From contig JAJFZO010000609.1 in assembly GCA_021397835.1 (NCBI GenBank), positions 1,552,501 through 1,616,500 of the forward strand: 64,000 bases of DNA, given 5' to 3'. The stretch comes from Moringa oleifera. Lineage: Eukaryota > Streptophyta > Magnoliopsida > Brassicales > Moringaceae. Below the pieces are notes generated by a model that ran no database searches, was not told the origin of the DNA, and worked only from the letters and a program-made list of their open reading frames with translations. A program made the translations under genes and the position numbers. This document shows positions 47,652 through 59,726 of the stretch, piece after piece. How positions within the stretch are numbered: position 1 is the stretch's first letter; every line of letters starts with the position of its first letter.

Positions 47652-49759
47652 ATGGAGATGATTGAAGCAAGTAAGATCTTAATATTTGGAGGAAGTGGGT
47701 ATATAGGGAAGCACATTGTTAAGGCATCTGTTTCATTAGGTCATAAAACTTATGTTTATGGCCGCCCTATTACTCCTCTCTCCAATTCCTCCAAGGCACA
47801 TCTTTACGATGAGTTTCAGGCCTTGGGTGTCATCATTGTGCAAGTAATCTCTCCTCTTTCTCTTTTTTCCGTATCAGTCCTTGTATGTTTAGTAAACAAA
47901 AGAATCCAATAAGTGGACATATAAATTTGAACAGGGAGAACTTGACGAGCATGAGAAGATAGTATCCACACTTAAACAGGTAGATGTGGTGATATCGGCC
48001 CTACCATATCCTAAGGTTCTTGACCAACTCAAAATCATCGACGCTATTAAACACGCTCCCAACATAAAGGTGTACTTCTCTCTCTCTCACTCGCTCTCTC
48101 TCCCCCTTTATTGTTCATGGTTTAGTAATATATATGTAGAATCCACCTGTTCTTTTCATATTAAATCATGAGACAATAGTATATTATATATCTTCATCCT
48201 TTAGGAAAAGAATCAGTACTTGATATCTGGGACTATATTGTTGATCAGATCCTAATTGATATAAATCTTGTTTGCATGTGGGTTTCCTCTGGAAAGCTAC
48301 CCACATCCCATCCCCCATCCCTTTTGTTACTTGGGTTATTTTCTTTTGGTAGTATCAGCACCATGGATTTGCCTACTGATGATTTTAAATGGACAACATA
48401 ATTGTTATAAAAATTAGTGTGGAAATTAATCAAAGAATTGCCCATTTTCACCAAAAATTAATGTTTCAACTTATGTTGGTACTGCCCATGTGGAGTTTGG
48501 GTCAACCGTCCAAAAAAAGTTAAGGTCACAAGTGCGTCAAGGCATTGATAAGTCTGACAACGTATGGTTTCATCTTGAAAATATTAGGGTCCAGAGGAAC
48601 AAATGTATTAACTTAGTTTTTTGTAACACGTTCACCTATTTGGACAAAAAGATAAAAGAACATGGACAGATACCATTTTGGATTGGGAAATTATTAGATA
48701 TTAACGCAACATTGACAAATTCTAGGAATAAATCTACATGTCTATCACAGAATTTATAGATTGTTTTGAAGCTCATGAAAGTGAAAGAGTATCAAGGTTA
48801 AAACTCAGATGCACTTCATAGATGCAGCATAAAATAGAAGTTGTTATGAATGATAATTTTCAAACCAAAGCTTTCCTTCCATCAGAGGTTCCTTCCATCG
48901 GATTTCGGGGTCGAGGAGGATAGGGTTTCCCCTCTGCCTCCTTTTCAAGCTTTTCTAGACAAAAAGATAAAGATCAGAAGAGCCACTGAAGCAGCTGGTA
49001 TCCCTTACACTTTTGTATCTGCAAATTGTTGCGGTGCATATTTCATTAACTACTTGCTTCGTCCACATGAGGCACGAGATGATGTCACTGTGCACGGGAG
49101 TGGTGAAGCCAAAGGTAATGGTTGCTCGATCGGAACCTCAATTCAACCACTTTCAAACGAACCTTCATGCTTTATTTTTGTTAACTATGAACTGATGCTT
49201 TAGTGTGTCATATTTGATGCTCCACCAGCGGTGTTGAATTATGAAGAAGATGTGGGAATGTACACAATCAAAGTAGCAACGGATCCAAGAACTTGCAACC
49301 GAGTTGTTATATATCGACCCCAGAGAAACATTATATCTCAGCTTGAACTAATCTCTCTCTGGGAGAAGAAGAAGAACCGATATTTCAACAAGATCCATAT
49401 TTCAGAGGAAGAAATGGTGAAACAGTCAGAGAGTAAGAGAAATCTAACAAAAGCATCTCTACTACCTCCCATTGTTCTTCTGTTACCAATAATCCTTCAT
49501 GTTGCTTCATTTTATGTGTCTTTATGAGGTCAGTCACTAACAGTTGTTCAATTTTGCTGCAGCCTTACCATATCCTGAGAACCTAGTAGTGTCCATCCTT
49601 CACAGTGTATTCGTTGCAGGAGAGACGATTAGTTTTGAAATTGGGGAGAACGACATTGAAGCTTCCACACATTATCCAGATTATGAGTACACCACAATCG
49701 ATCAACTTCTTGATGTTTTTCTTATCGATCCTCCACAGCCTGCACGTGCTGCATTTTAA
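47652..49759 (+). CDS. eugenol/isoeugenol synthase-like NADPH reductase, copy 2
   Basis: Five exons: 47,652-47,843; 47,935-48,069; 48,886-49,114; 49,229-49,432; 49,563-49,759; 318 residues. Exon lengths are identical to copy 1 and the sequence is very similar, introns included. It keeps the NADPH motif [20 protein letters not shown] and the lysine in [10 protein letters not shown]. Notable change: SANCCGAYF against SANCFGAYF in copy 1; members of the family I recall have Phe here, close to the substrate pocket. Other changes include HEE to YEE after the third intron. Introns 3 and 4 keep GT-AG; intron 4 is about 100 bp shorter than in copy 1. No stop or shift. Probably functional; substrate unknown. 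The nearest upstream sequence is an LTR, which may supply or disturb its promoter. Confidence 0.87.
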
Positions 49760-50324
49760 GGACCTTTTCCTCTCAAAAGCAAAGAAGACGGAGACCCTCA
49801 TAATTCATAAAGCACAGTTGTACTGGGACAGCATGCTTATCAATAATTGCTCTGATAACATTTGTGGCGTTTTTCCTTGCTTTCAGAAACTGTTTTTGAA
49901 AATAACAGATGATAATGTCATGACTTCCTTATGATCATGATGATGTTGTGGCTCAATTTCTATAAATGTACGTGTGGACTTTACATTTATACCTTTGTGT
50001 TTAAATCAATCATCATTTGGTGTGCTGCCTCGTACTAATGCAATTAATGTACAATCACTTATTTGGTGATGGCATCGATCCGAGCAATATGTTTGTACCA
50101 CTGCACGTTTAATCACATTTGATGATTTTGAAATATTTTATGGCACACAATTCCAATATAATATTTTTTTCATCATAATACATTTTGATAAAATATTCAA
50201 AATTTCAGTTTAAAATTTCAATGCAATGACATTATAATCACTTGTACTATCATAATATATTTTACTATATAATAATATCAAAAAATTATTTAATATTATA
50301 TTTTAATATATCACATTAAAATTT

Positions 50325-50700
50325 TATACATTAAAAAAATGTTCAATTTTAACAATAAATTTTTTTATTGTTAAATTTAGAAAATTTATCGTTAAATAAT
50401 TTAACAGCAAATTAGCGATAAAAAATTTTCGTAATTAAAACTTTGGTTGCAAAAAGATTTAGTGATAAAGTTTTATGTCTGTCGCTAAAAATAACAACTG
50501 ATTAAGTTAGTTGTTAATTTAGGGATGGACTTAATCCATCATCAAAAAGTCATAAGTTAATGATCAATTTGAAAATTTTAACTAACTATTATCTATCACT
50601 AAAATCTTTAACGACAAATAAGAAATCTTTAATGATAGATATAGTATGTCATTAGATCAAAATAATTTATCATTCACACATAAATTTTAGCAGTAGACTT
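50325..50700. mobile_element. CACTA-type MITE, second copy
   Basis: Diverged copy of 40,230-40,610 in the matching place behind reductase copy 2 ('gcgataaaaaattttcg', 'gggatggacttaatccatca'). Its terminal CACTA is decayed. Confidence 0.5.
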
Positions 50701-50767
50701 AGTCTATTTCACCATGCCATATGCTGCCTTGTTCTATGTGAAATTTTTGTGCAACAATAGATGGTTA

Positions 50768-50817
<50 letters not shown>
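50768..50817. repeat. (TA)n microsatellite
   Basis: About 24-25 TA units without interruption, which produce the Tyr-Ile run of the overlapping open frame. Confidence 0.9.
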
Positions 50818-50820
<3 letters not shown>

Positions 50821-51560
50821 AAACAATTATAAGTATCTTAAATTCTTTAAAGAAAAATCTTTGATTTGTCGAGAAATCTTCCTCCATGTGTACCTAGATG
50901 GGTCGACCTCTCTTCTAAAAAATCTTATAAATCTTTAGGAAGTATTTATACGAAGGCTCGATCCTGTCAAATAAGACAATAAATAAATCATTAAAAACTT
51001 AAGAAAACTTATAAAGATAACGACACAAATACTAAATACATTAATTATGACATTTCTAGTAATAGAATAAATAATTTAATCAGCATTTATAAAAGACTCA
51101 AATCAATGCATATATATTAATTCAAACATGACAGAAAAACATTAATTAACTAATCATTTTTAGAGTTTTCTTCTTCCTTTGTGTTTTCCATTTCCTTGTT
51201 CTATTCCTTAATAGAGTAACTTTAAAAATTTAGCACATCTAGTGTGTCTTCTTCATCATCATTAATATTTATCAATGTCTTATTTGGATGATTCAAAAAG
51301 ACAAGATGATCATCCGTATCATTCTTAATTTGATGGACATTTATCTCATTATTTGAAAAAAAAAAAAGTAGCTTGGGGTTGATGCATAAGTGAAACTAAA
51401 GTTTGAAAGTTCAACGACAGACCTAAACCTTTATTTGACAAAACAATCTGTCAATCACACTTATCACTCATTAGCCTTAGATATGACATATAATAAATTT
51501 AAGTTGCTCCCACGAAAAATAACTCATACTTATTTAATCTCCTTGTATAGTTAATATTCA

Positions 51561-51836
51561 TTAGATTATATGATTTATGTATTTTAGTCCCAAATTAAAT
51601 GTTGGATCAAAACATTCACACTTGAACAAAACAATTCTCTTGATTGGTAACGTATGGTATTTCAATTGTAACACCTCCACCAATATACCAAAATAATTAT
51701 TTTCATTTGCATCATAGTTGGACTGCTTGATGCATACCTTACTATTCATTATAGCTCTATCTAAACTATGCCTTTCAACATGAAGTTTATACCTATTAAC
51801 ATAGTATCCTGAAATCAATTTCACAAACCTTAACAA
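51561..51836 (-). pseudogene. CACTA transposon protein remnant (DUF4216)
   Basis: The frame contains NNYFGILVEVLQLKYHTL and PIKRIVLFKCECFDPT, which match the DUF4216 region found downstream of the TNP2-type transposase in plant En/Spm (CACTA) elements. Only this piece is recognisable. The minus-strand frame at 52,262-52,522 may be a further decayed part of the same element but has no clear domain. Confidence 0.65.
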
Positions 51837-53010
51837 GCCTTTGTAACATTCTTGATAAAGTTGTTAGCAACAGAGTTTAGTGGGTCGTGTGCTTGTAAAT
51901 ATAAAAAATTCGTCATTTAACTAAATTTACCAAAAATGACTTAATCAATAAGCGTTTAATATGCACATATTAGTTGAACCAACTAGGAAACTGAAGCTCT
52001 ATATGAGAGTCAACGTCACGATTAGTTATGTATAGACGATGTTTATGTAATTGAGAAATATAAATCCTATAAAACATTAGTTTAAAAAAGATGATCACTG
52101 TTATTTGAAATTTTTATGTGCGAATGGATTAGTAAATTGCTATGGTTGAGTCGTAGAATACATAATCTATGAATGTTGCACCTTTGGGCAATTCATTAAA
52201 TGTATGTGTGAGTGGCTTAATATTCCTTTGTCAAACATCTTGATTTTTCTCTTCCAAATGCCTAACCAAGATATTTAAATATCGAAAGATTTTCTTTATC
52301 TTCTTTCGGCTCATAAACACTAATATTATTTTGTGCTACTTTTTCCAACCAAATATGCATTGCACATTGAACCATCCATTTTTGCTTTATTTTTTTAATG
52401 TTGTTTCTCAACTTTTGTAAGTACCTACAATGACTATTTAGAATAATTAAATAATTAAGTGATTGAAATAATGAAGTATATAAAGTACAATTAGTACCTT
52501 TCAAATGGATAAACATCGACATCTAGTTTTGTCCCTAAAGAAACTCTCTCTCAAGGGTGAAAGGTTGGCCAAAGTTTTACTAAGTTCGGGTTCAAGATTG
52601 ATATGAGATCAAGCTGGTTCTAAGATGTGAGTTAAAACTTAGTGTTGATCAAGAATGAGCAGAGATCGATATTATTTTATGATGAAGTGCTAAGTTAAAT
52701 ATTGTTAAGAATGATCTAAGATCGATCTCAACATGATTATCCTCGAATTTGAAGTGAATTGGGATCATGACCAAGGTATGTTAGTCAGTTCTATGAAGTT
52801 AGAAGGAAAGATGATGTAAAATAAATAAATAAATCCATTGATATAGAAAAGGAAGTTACATTTTTAAAACAAAAAAAAAAAAATGCAAACTAGGCTATTT
52901 AAACTAGAGGGAACTCAAGAGGAGGAAAACCTAGCGTTGGAGCCACTAGAGCCGTTGAAGCTATTGTTGGTTGATTTGAGACTTGGACCGGCATGGTGGC
53001 ATCTTCGAGA
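51837..53010. other. decayed mobile DNA and unassigned sequence
   Basis: No intact gene. 52,880-53,010 is less AT-rich and continues at 54,229-54,400 once the solo LTR is removed; I cannot assign it. Confidence 0.35.
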
Positions 53011-53015
53011 GTAGC

Positions 53016-54223
53016 TGGTGGTTGTCGAGACCAACAAGTTAAATTCCTAAATTCTTGTTCAAAATATTAAACTTGTACTATGGATGAGCAAGGTTGTTTC
53101 CACAAAGATTGGTTAGATTTATTTTTTTGCAAAATAAAATAAAAAAAAAGGGTTTAGGGAGTTAAAAATAGATCAAATAAGAATAACAGGAAAGGAAAAA
53201 TTAATGTAATAAAGTATCTAGTCAAAGGTATAATTTTAGGTTTGATTTAAGAATTGATCATTGATGCAAAGATAAAAATCTTTTAATCTTCACTGAATTA
53301 GTTATGGTTGTTGGTACCACCTAACAACCTGTTTTTCCTTACTTCTTTGATAACCAGGATACGATCTCTAATTATTTCTCTTATCAATAAATAACCCTAG
53401 ATACGATCTTAGGATTTAATTTACCAATAGCATTAAGAATTAGAAAAACTATCAATTCTAGCAAATAAACACATATGTAGGTTTATTTAAACTAGATTAT
53501 TTATCTTCATAACATAAATTGAAAACCCTCTTTTGTAATCAACTATGTTATTTACTACTTATATTAGAACACTTAAACAATTACGGATTTAAAGTTCTAA
53601 ATAGTAACCTATTATTTTGATGATTAAACAAAGGGCACTTTTTGTTGCAATCAACCAAAATAATATTTTCAATAAGTACAGAAGATAAATAAACAATGAA
53701 GAAATAAAAAATAAATAAAATCAGTTAGATCTCACAATTCTGAAGAATCAAATTCTTGATTATCCTTTGACTGGAAGAGATGTTTAGCAATCCATGAAAA
53801 GAAAAAGATCTACGAAAAGAAGAAAGTAAAAAATAAACTCTGGATGTTCCTTTGAAGGAACTATCTCCCCTTTATATAATAATCCTTAAACATAATAACC
53901 TATTTTAACTAGGACTCTTAAAGATAAAGATAAAGATAAAATTCTACAATTGCTTTTTAAATAAAAGATAAAGTCTTCGTTCGGTGAAATTTCAATGTTA
54001 TTGGGAGTCTCAGCGCCTTATCCAAAGACATCTTCTAGTTCATCCACATCTCTTAAGAATCCAACTTTATATCTTCAAATAATGAATTTGAGTCCATCTT
54101 TGTTGATTTCCTCAATCCACCCTATTAAATATAAAACATAGTCAAAATCCAAGATTTAATCATTTATAACCAATAAAATATGGAAAAATATAATAATATA
54201 TATGATTATTATGCATTCTATCA
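53016..54223 (-). mobile_element. solo LTR of the Athila-like gypsy family
   Basis: 1,208 bp bounded by TGGTGGTTGTCGAG on the left and GCATTCTATCA on the right (plus strand) and flanked by the perfect 5-bp target duplication GTAGC (53,011-53,015 and 54,224-54,228). The left 340 bp match the LTR at 63,655-64,000 closely and the right 90 bp match 56,702-56,789. With its own target duplication it is a solo LTR left by recombination, separate from the element to its right. Confidence 0.85.
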
Positions 54224-54228
54224 GTAGC

Positions 54229-56019
54229 TTTGATTGTTTATGGGACCTTTGTCAGTGTGAGAACAAGAGAAGTGGTTACTTCATCCGCCAGAGCTGTTGT
54301 GCCTCTCAAGGGCCCTAAATTAATTTCACGGTAAAGTCCCTATAATTCAATGTTGTTAACGGAGGTACAATAAGCAGATAATATGAAAGGTATAACACTT
54401 TCCTTATCTATTTATTGGTATCATCATCCTATTGATTGAGTGAAAGGTCACAATGATTGTCGTTCTTACTTAAGTCTCCTTATTTGCAATTCATTCATTC
54501 TTTCTTTATACATTCTATAAATTCCTAGTCGCATTCCATGATTTCAAAATGAGTTTTTAGAGATAAGAATTTGATGTCATTCATGCTCTAACTCTTTAAA
54601 ATAAAATGTACTTGTTTTTTAGAATCAAAAAATTAGAATAAGTCAAGTTATTTGATTCATGCTAAAAATATCATTAAAAATTATTTTGAAATTGTATCAT
54701 CAAAAGTCTAGTGTGGCCTTTCTCCAAAACTTTTGAAATTGGATAAAGGCTGATGTCATTGTTTGTATACACTACATTATATTATTATTGATTACATTAT
54801 GGGATTAACAAAAAATTGAGACAGTTCAAAATATGAGATTATTTAATGGTATAAATTTTTAGATGCTTATTCGGGTGCTAATCATTCCTCATGTCTAACT
54901 GACTCCCGATAAGACCACTTCTGATTTTCTAATGAAGTTTTTTTTTTTTAATTTTCTCGTTAAAAAGTTTTGAATTTTAATTTTTTTAAGAAAAACTATG
55001 GACTAATAACATCATAAAATGATTAGTAGCAACTCATTGTTTTTTTATTTTATAAATCAAAGCTAGCCAAAAAATATTTCAAAAACAAAATGAATTTCTC
55101 ACGTCGAGCTTCGCCAAAAAGTCTGGCTACGCCAACTGGTAACTCCACTAGGGATCTAGTTAGGAGAGTTAAGAAAAAGTTAAGTAGAACTGATTTTGGA
55201 TCTTCCAAAGTCTAATTTGATCTTAGTCTTTATTTATATATGTATAGAGCTAATCTCATATTAGTAATATGTATTTGTTATAGGTTAATTTTTATCTTAT
55301 TTTAAAAATAAAAATTTCACGCACCATATTCATGCATATGCATAAAGCTCTATACTCGAGCTTGGCCCTTTGAAATGGTTATCCTATTTTGGGAGGGATG
55401 AAGGATGCATGGATTTGAGAGGTCACTTAACCTCTGCATATATCATGTACCTTATCTTGCTTAAATCCTACTTTACAAGTCTCATCATGTTTGAAATACT
55501 TTTTAGTGTCCACATAAGTGATATAGATAACTAGAGGATTATGAGAATTTAGCCTAAATATATATTTCAATGGCTAATCCGAATAGAGGCTACAATAGTC
55601 TACACTTAATATAACAATTTATGTATGTGAGAGATTCTTAAAAAATTTGGTAGCTTCCAAAATTTTCCTTGCTTTCAAAATTGCAAGTTGATCATTTACA
55701 TATCCCTTAAAAGCAACAATTGAAAACTTACTCATTCTTTGGTGCCCATAGTTTCTTTAGACCTATCTTGGCCTATTTAACCTCCATTAATCTACGTTAT
55801 GCTTTCATAAACTTTGTTTTTGTTGATGTCAAATGGAGGAGAAAATGCAGAGATAGTAAAATGCTAAATGAACAACAAGCTTATTTTTTGAATATTGGTG
55901 GCATCCTACAACATTAATTGTTAAATCATAGTCTCATTACTTGTCCTTGTAATAGCATGAACCCTTAGCATGTTGCATGTTAATGTTTTATCTCTTTAAA
56001 AGAGTGTTTGTCATCATTG
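54229..56019 (+). other. probable decayed copia-type internal DNA
   Basis: No intact frame. The purine tract and LTR start that follow suggest the right end of a plus-strand copia element, but no protein domain can be read with confidence. Confidence 0.3.
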
Positions 56020-56701
56020 AAAAGGGGGAGATTGTTAGCCACATGATCTTACATAGTTGAACATGAAGTTTAGCTTTGATAATAACAAATGTTGTTAACG
56101 ACTAATCATTTAAGCTAGTATTATAGCATCTAGGGATGAAAGGACCCAAAAAGCGCATAATACATACATTAAAGTTCTTACAACAAAGAGGAAAGATGAA
56201 GAGTAAGTAAGTAGTCTAAGATTTCTAAAAGTTCTAGAACTTAACCGAGGTTTTGACTTAGCAAAACACATAGCATGAGAAGAAAATAATGTTAAAGATT
56301 GTAGGCCGAGGAGTTGGTTACGCTTAAGATATGATTAGTAGCCCCAAAAAGGCCAAAAAATGGAATTGTTTTAATTTATTTTCTTGTAAATAATATTAAG
56401 GGTATTGTAATCAAAGTACTCAACTTTGTACTTACCTCGTCCAATTGTACCAAATTTTTTTTTTTTTTTAGAGAAGAAAGTGATTTGCACTTGCTCCCCT
56501 ATATATGGATTAAAAATCATATAAAAGTATTTTGTTATAAAAGAAAATAGATTTTTCTAAGAAAGAAATATTTTCTCTTTTCCTATGACATGATTTGATT
56601 ATATACTAAAGCATTAAATAGATAAAAATATATAACCTAATGAGAAATCAAATGATAATTAACTCTTCTCAAGCAATTTTATTTAAGAAAATGAATATGC
56701 T
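56020..56701 (+). mobile_element. copia-type purine tract and truncated LTR
   Basis: AAAAGGGGGAGA (56,020-56,031) followed by TGTTAGCC is the classic polypurine tract and LTR start of plant Ty1/copia elements. The LTR seems to run until it is cut at 56,702 by the gypsy element. The matching left LTR is not seen in the window. Confidence 0.5.
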
Positions 56702-56789
56702 ACATAGTCAAAATCCAAGATTTAATTATTTATAACCAATAAAATATGGAAAAATATAATAATATATATGATTATTATGCATTCTATCA
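56702..56789 (-). mobile_element. truncated 3' LTR of the Athila-like element
   Basis: Minus-sense start of the LTR (TGATAGAATGC), next to the purine tract AAGTGTGAGGGAATT (56,790-56,804, minus strand). Only 88 bp remain; compared with the solo LTR, about 1.1 kb is missing. Confidence 0.75.
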
Positions 56790-56804
56790 AATTCCCTCAC
56801 ACTT

Positions 56805-58514
56805 AGATAATGCTTGTCCTCAAGCATACAATAATTCAAGCTCATCATCTCATCTCATCATCCTTCCTTCTTCTTCCTTTGCTTATCCAAAATAATATAT
56901 TCTTTTCATGCATTAAAACATAAGATCACAAAATAATTCTCATAAATAGCATACATGATCAGTAATCGCCTTAACGATTTTATTGAACTTAAAATGCATA
57001 AGATCTAACACCCTCTTCTTAGATTCACTCATTCACTCGAAGTGTTTTGAGGGATTAAATAAGCTCTCTAGTCAATACATAGAAAACTTTTACCATAAGC
57101 TTGCTTGTATATCATGTCTCTTTTACCAATGAATGAATTAAAATGCAAAAATCTAAGAGTTTTAAAATGGGTTGTAATGGGGCTTAGGTAAGGTATGATA
57201 AAAGGGTTTTGGGTTAATGGAATTGAAGGAATCATACAAAACTTTTTTTCATACAAAACTTTATGACGTAACATCAAAAGATTGCTTCAATCACATTGCG
57301 CAAATCCAAGTAATGAGAATTTATACCATTTTTTTTCTCAATCATTTTCCTTTTTTTGTTGTTTTTTTTTTTCAGGTTTCTTTCTCTCTCTTTTTTTTTT
57401 TGTTTCTTGATCTTTCTCATATCTTTTTTTTTTCTAATTCTTTTTTCTTCTTTTTTTTTTAATAACTTGGACCATTGATTCTTAATATTTTGCAATCTTT
57501 TCTAAGAAAAGTGAAAGTTTTATATGAGTAAGCTCATATAATCCTTCAATTCAGGGTTCAAAAAGAAAAATCAAAAGAATAGTTATTATGACTTGTATCA
57601 AGGTTAAATTCCAAAGAAAAGGCTAAGGCTCAAAGTCGGCTCTCTAGGGGTTTATGAATATGGTAGGCTTTTCGAAAGAGGCTAAACATTTTAAAGAAAA
57701 TGGTTTTCACCTAAATACCCTTATGATTAAGTACATCTAATTCTTCAAAGGAATGATTTGACGTGTATAACAAAGCAAGTTCTAGAAAAATTAACTATGT
57801 ATGACACACACAAAGAAGAAAATTGAGCATAATGTAATATATGCTCATTGGCCCAAAACTCACCAAAAAGGGTTATATGTGTTAGATCTCATACAATTTT
57901 CAATCCAATATGTCATTAAAAGCAACTAATCATAGTACAGTAAATGAGAATTTAAAGTCATATTTGCACACATAAAACTTTTTTTTTTTTTTGGAACAAG
58001 CATTGGAAGGATCTAGAACTCAAAAAAGAGAGATCACAAACACAAATTAAGTACCTTTTAGAGCAAGATTTTCTTGGATTTTAAATATTTTAAAAACAAT
58101 AGCTTGTTAAAAACTCTCCCCCACACCTAGATCATACATTGTCCTCAATGTATTAAAAATAAATGCTCAAAAATAATAAAAGAACAAGAGAAGTAGAAAA
58201 CTCCCTGAATATATCAAGCATCATAAAGACTTCGTTTACCACTGGGGAGATGAGAAAGGTGGATCGAATTCCATCTTGTCATAGAGTGCTCTCTCATCGA
58301 ATTTCATTCTTGATAACTGTTGTCAGATGCATTCAAGTTACTTCATCATATTGCCTTGAAAAAGTATGATATGCCTTCAACCATCGACCTTATCTCTTAT
58401 ATATATATATATGCATATAAAAAAATAAAAATAAATTATTAAAAAAAATTAAAATTTTGGGTTGCCTCCCAAAAAGCGCCTTCCTTTACGTCTTTGGCTA
58501 GACGTTGCCAATTC
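56805..58514 (-). mobile_element. 3' non-coding region of the Athila-like element
   Basis: About 1.7 kb between the integrase stop and the purine tract. Athila elements often have extra DNA, sometimes an env-like frame, here; I see none. Contains T-rich runs (57,335-57,460), whose opposite strand yields a spurious Lys-rich frame, and the motif gggttgcctcccaaaaagcg just after the integrase. Confidence 0.5.
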
Positions 58515-59726
58515 TTAATTATAAGTCGGATATTGTAAATCAATTTTATCAACATCATGTGCTTGAAAGCCTTGATGAAAAGGCTTTAAGTGGTGGCCAT
58601 TGACCTTAAAAATCTTACCGGTATCTGGACTTTGAATTTCAACTGCACCATGAGAGAACACATTAGTAACAGTAAAAGGTCCTAACCATCTAGAATGCAA
58701 CTTACCAGGAAACAATTTCAGCTTAGAATGATAAAGAATAACCTTTTGACCAACATAGAAAGTTTTTCTGGAAATTATGTGATCATGGTAGGCCTTTGTT
58801 TTTTCCTTATATATTTTTGAGCTCTCGTAAGCATCATTACGAATTTCTTCTAGTTCTTGTAACTGTAGTTTCCTCAATTCACCTGCTTCATCTATTCTTA
58901 GGTTGCACTGTTTTATGGCCCAATATGCCCTGTGTTCTAGTTCTACTGGAAGATGACATGGTTTGCCAAATACCAAACGGTAAGGAGACATACCTATAGG
59001 GGTCTTATAGGTTGTTCGATAAGCCCATAGTGCATCATCAAGTTGCATACTCCAATCTTTCTTATTTGGGTTGATAGTCTTCTCAAGTATAGAATTGATT
59101 TCTCTATTAGCTACTTCAGCTTGTCCATTTGTCTGCGGATGATAAGCAGTAGAGATTCGATGGGTAACATTATACTTCTTCATTAAAGCTTCCACCACTC
59201 TATTGCAAAAGTGAGTTCCACGATCACTTATTGTAGCCTTAGGTGTCCCAAACCTAACAAAAATATGAGATTTGACAAAATTTATAACCACTTTAGCATC
59301 GTTAGTACGGGTAGCTTTAGCTTCCACCCATTTTGACACATAATTCACAGCAAGCAAGATATAAATACTATTGCAAGAAGAAGGAAAAGGACCCATGAAG
59401 TCAATACCCCATACATCAAATATTTCACAAACAAGAATAAAAGTAAGTGGCATTTGATCTCTATGTCCTAAATTTCCAGTCTTTTGACATTGTTCACAAG
59501 TCCTACAAAATATGTATGAATCATGAAATATAGTAGACTAAAATAATCCACACTCTAATATTTTACGAGCTGTTCTTTTGGGACCAAAGTGTCCTCCACA
59601 TGCATACGGATGACAAATCTTTAAAATAGAATCAATTTCGTGTTCCGCCACATACCTTCGAATAATTTGATCAGAACAATATTTCCATAAGTAAGGATCA
59701 TCCCAAACATAACATTTAGCATCTTT
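58515..59726 (-). pseudogene. gypsy integrase (one internal stop)
   Basis: The minus frame from 59,726 carries an HHCC zinc-binding domain (AEHEIDSILKICHP.., [17 protein letters not shown]), interrupted by TAG at 59,538-59,540. An open 312-residue part from 59,453 follows with the DDE core: WGIDFMGPF (Asp18), TISDRGTHF (Asp77), and Glu113 in [14 protein letters not shown], giving D,D-35-E. The C-terminal part has [16 protein letters not shown] and SRWLGPFTV, the GPY/F module. Catalytic residues are intact, but the zinc finger lies behind the stop, and a further stop (59,727-59,729) separates it from the RT part. Confidence 0.88.

Noticed and set aside
50714..50938. Frame with a (Tyr-Ile)n run
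   Set aside because: Produced by the (TA)n microsatellite.
57274..57495. Lys-rich minus-strand frame after the gypsy integrase, considered as an env remnant
   Set aside because: Antisense of a T-rich tract; no membrane or coiled-coil pattern of an env-like protein.
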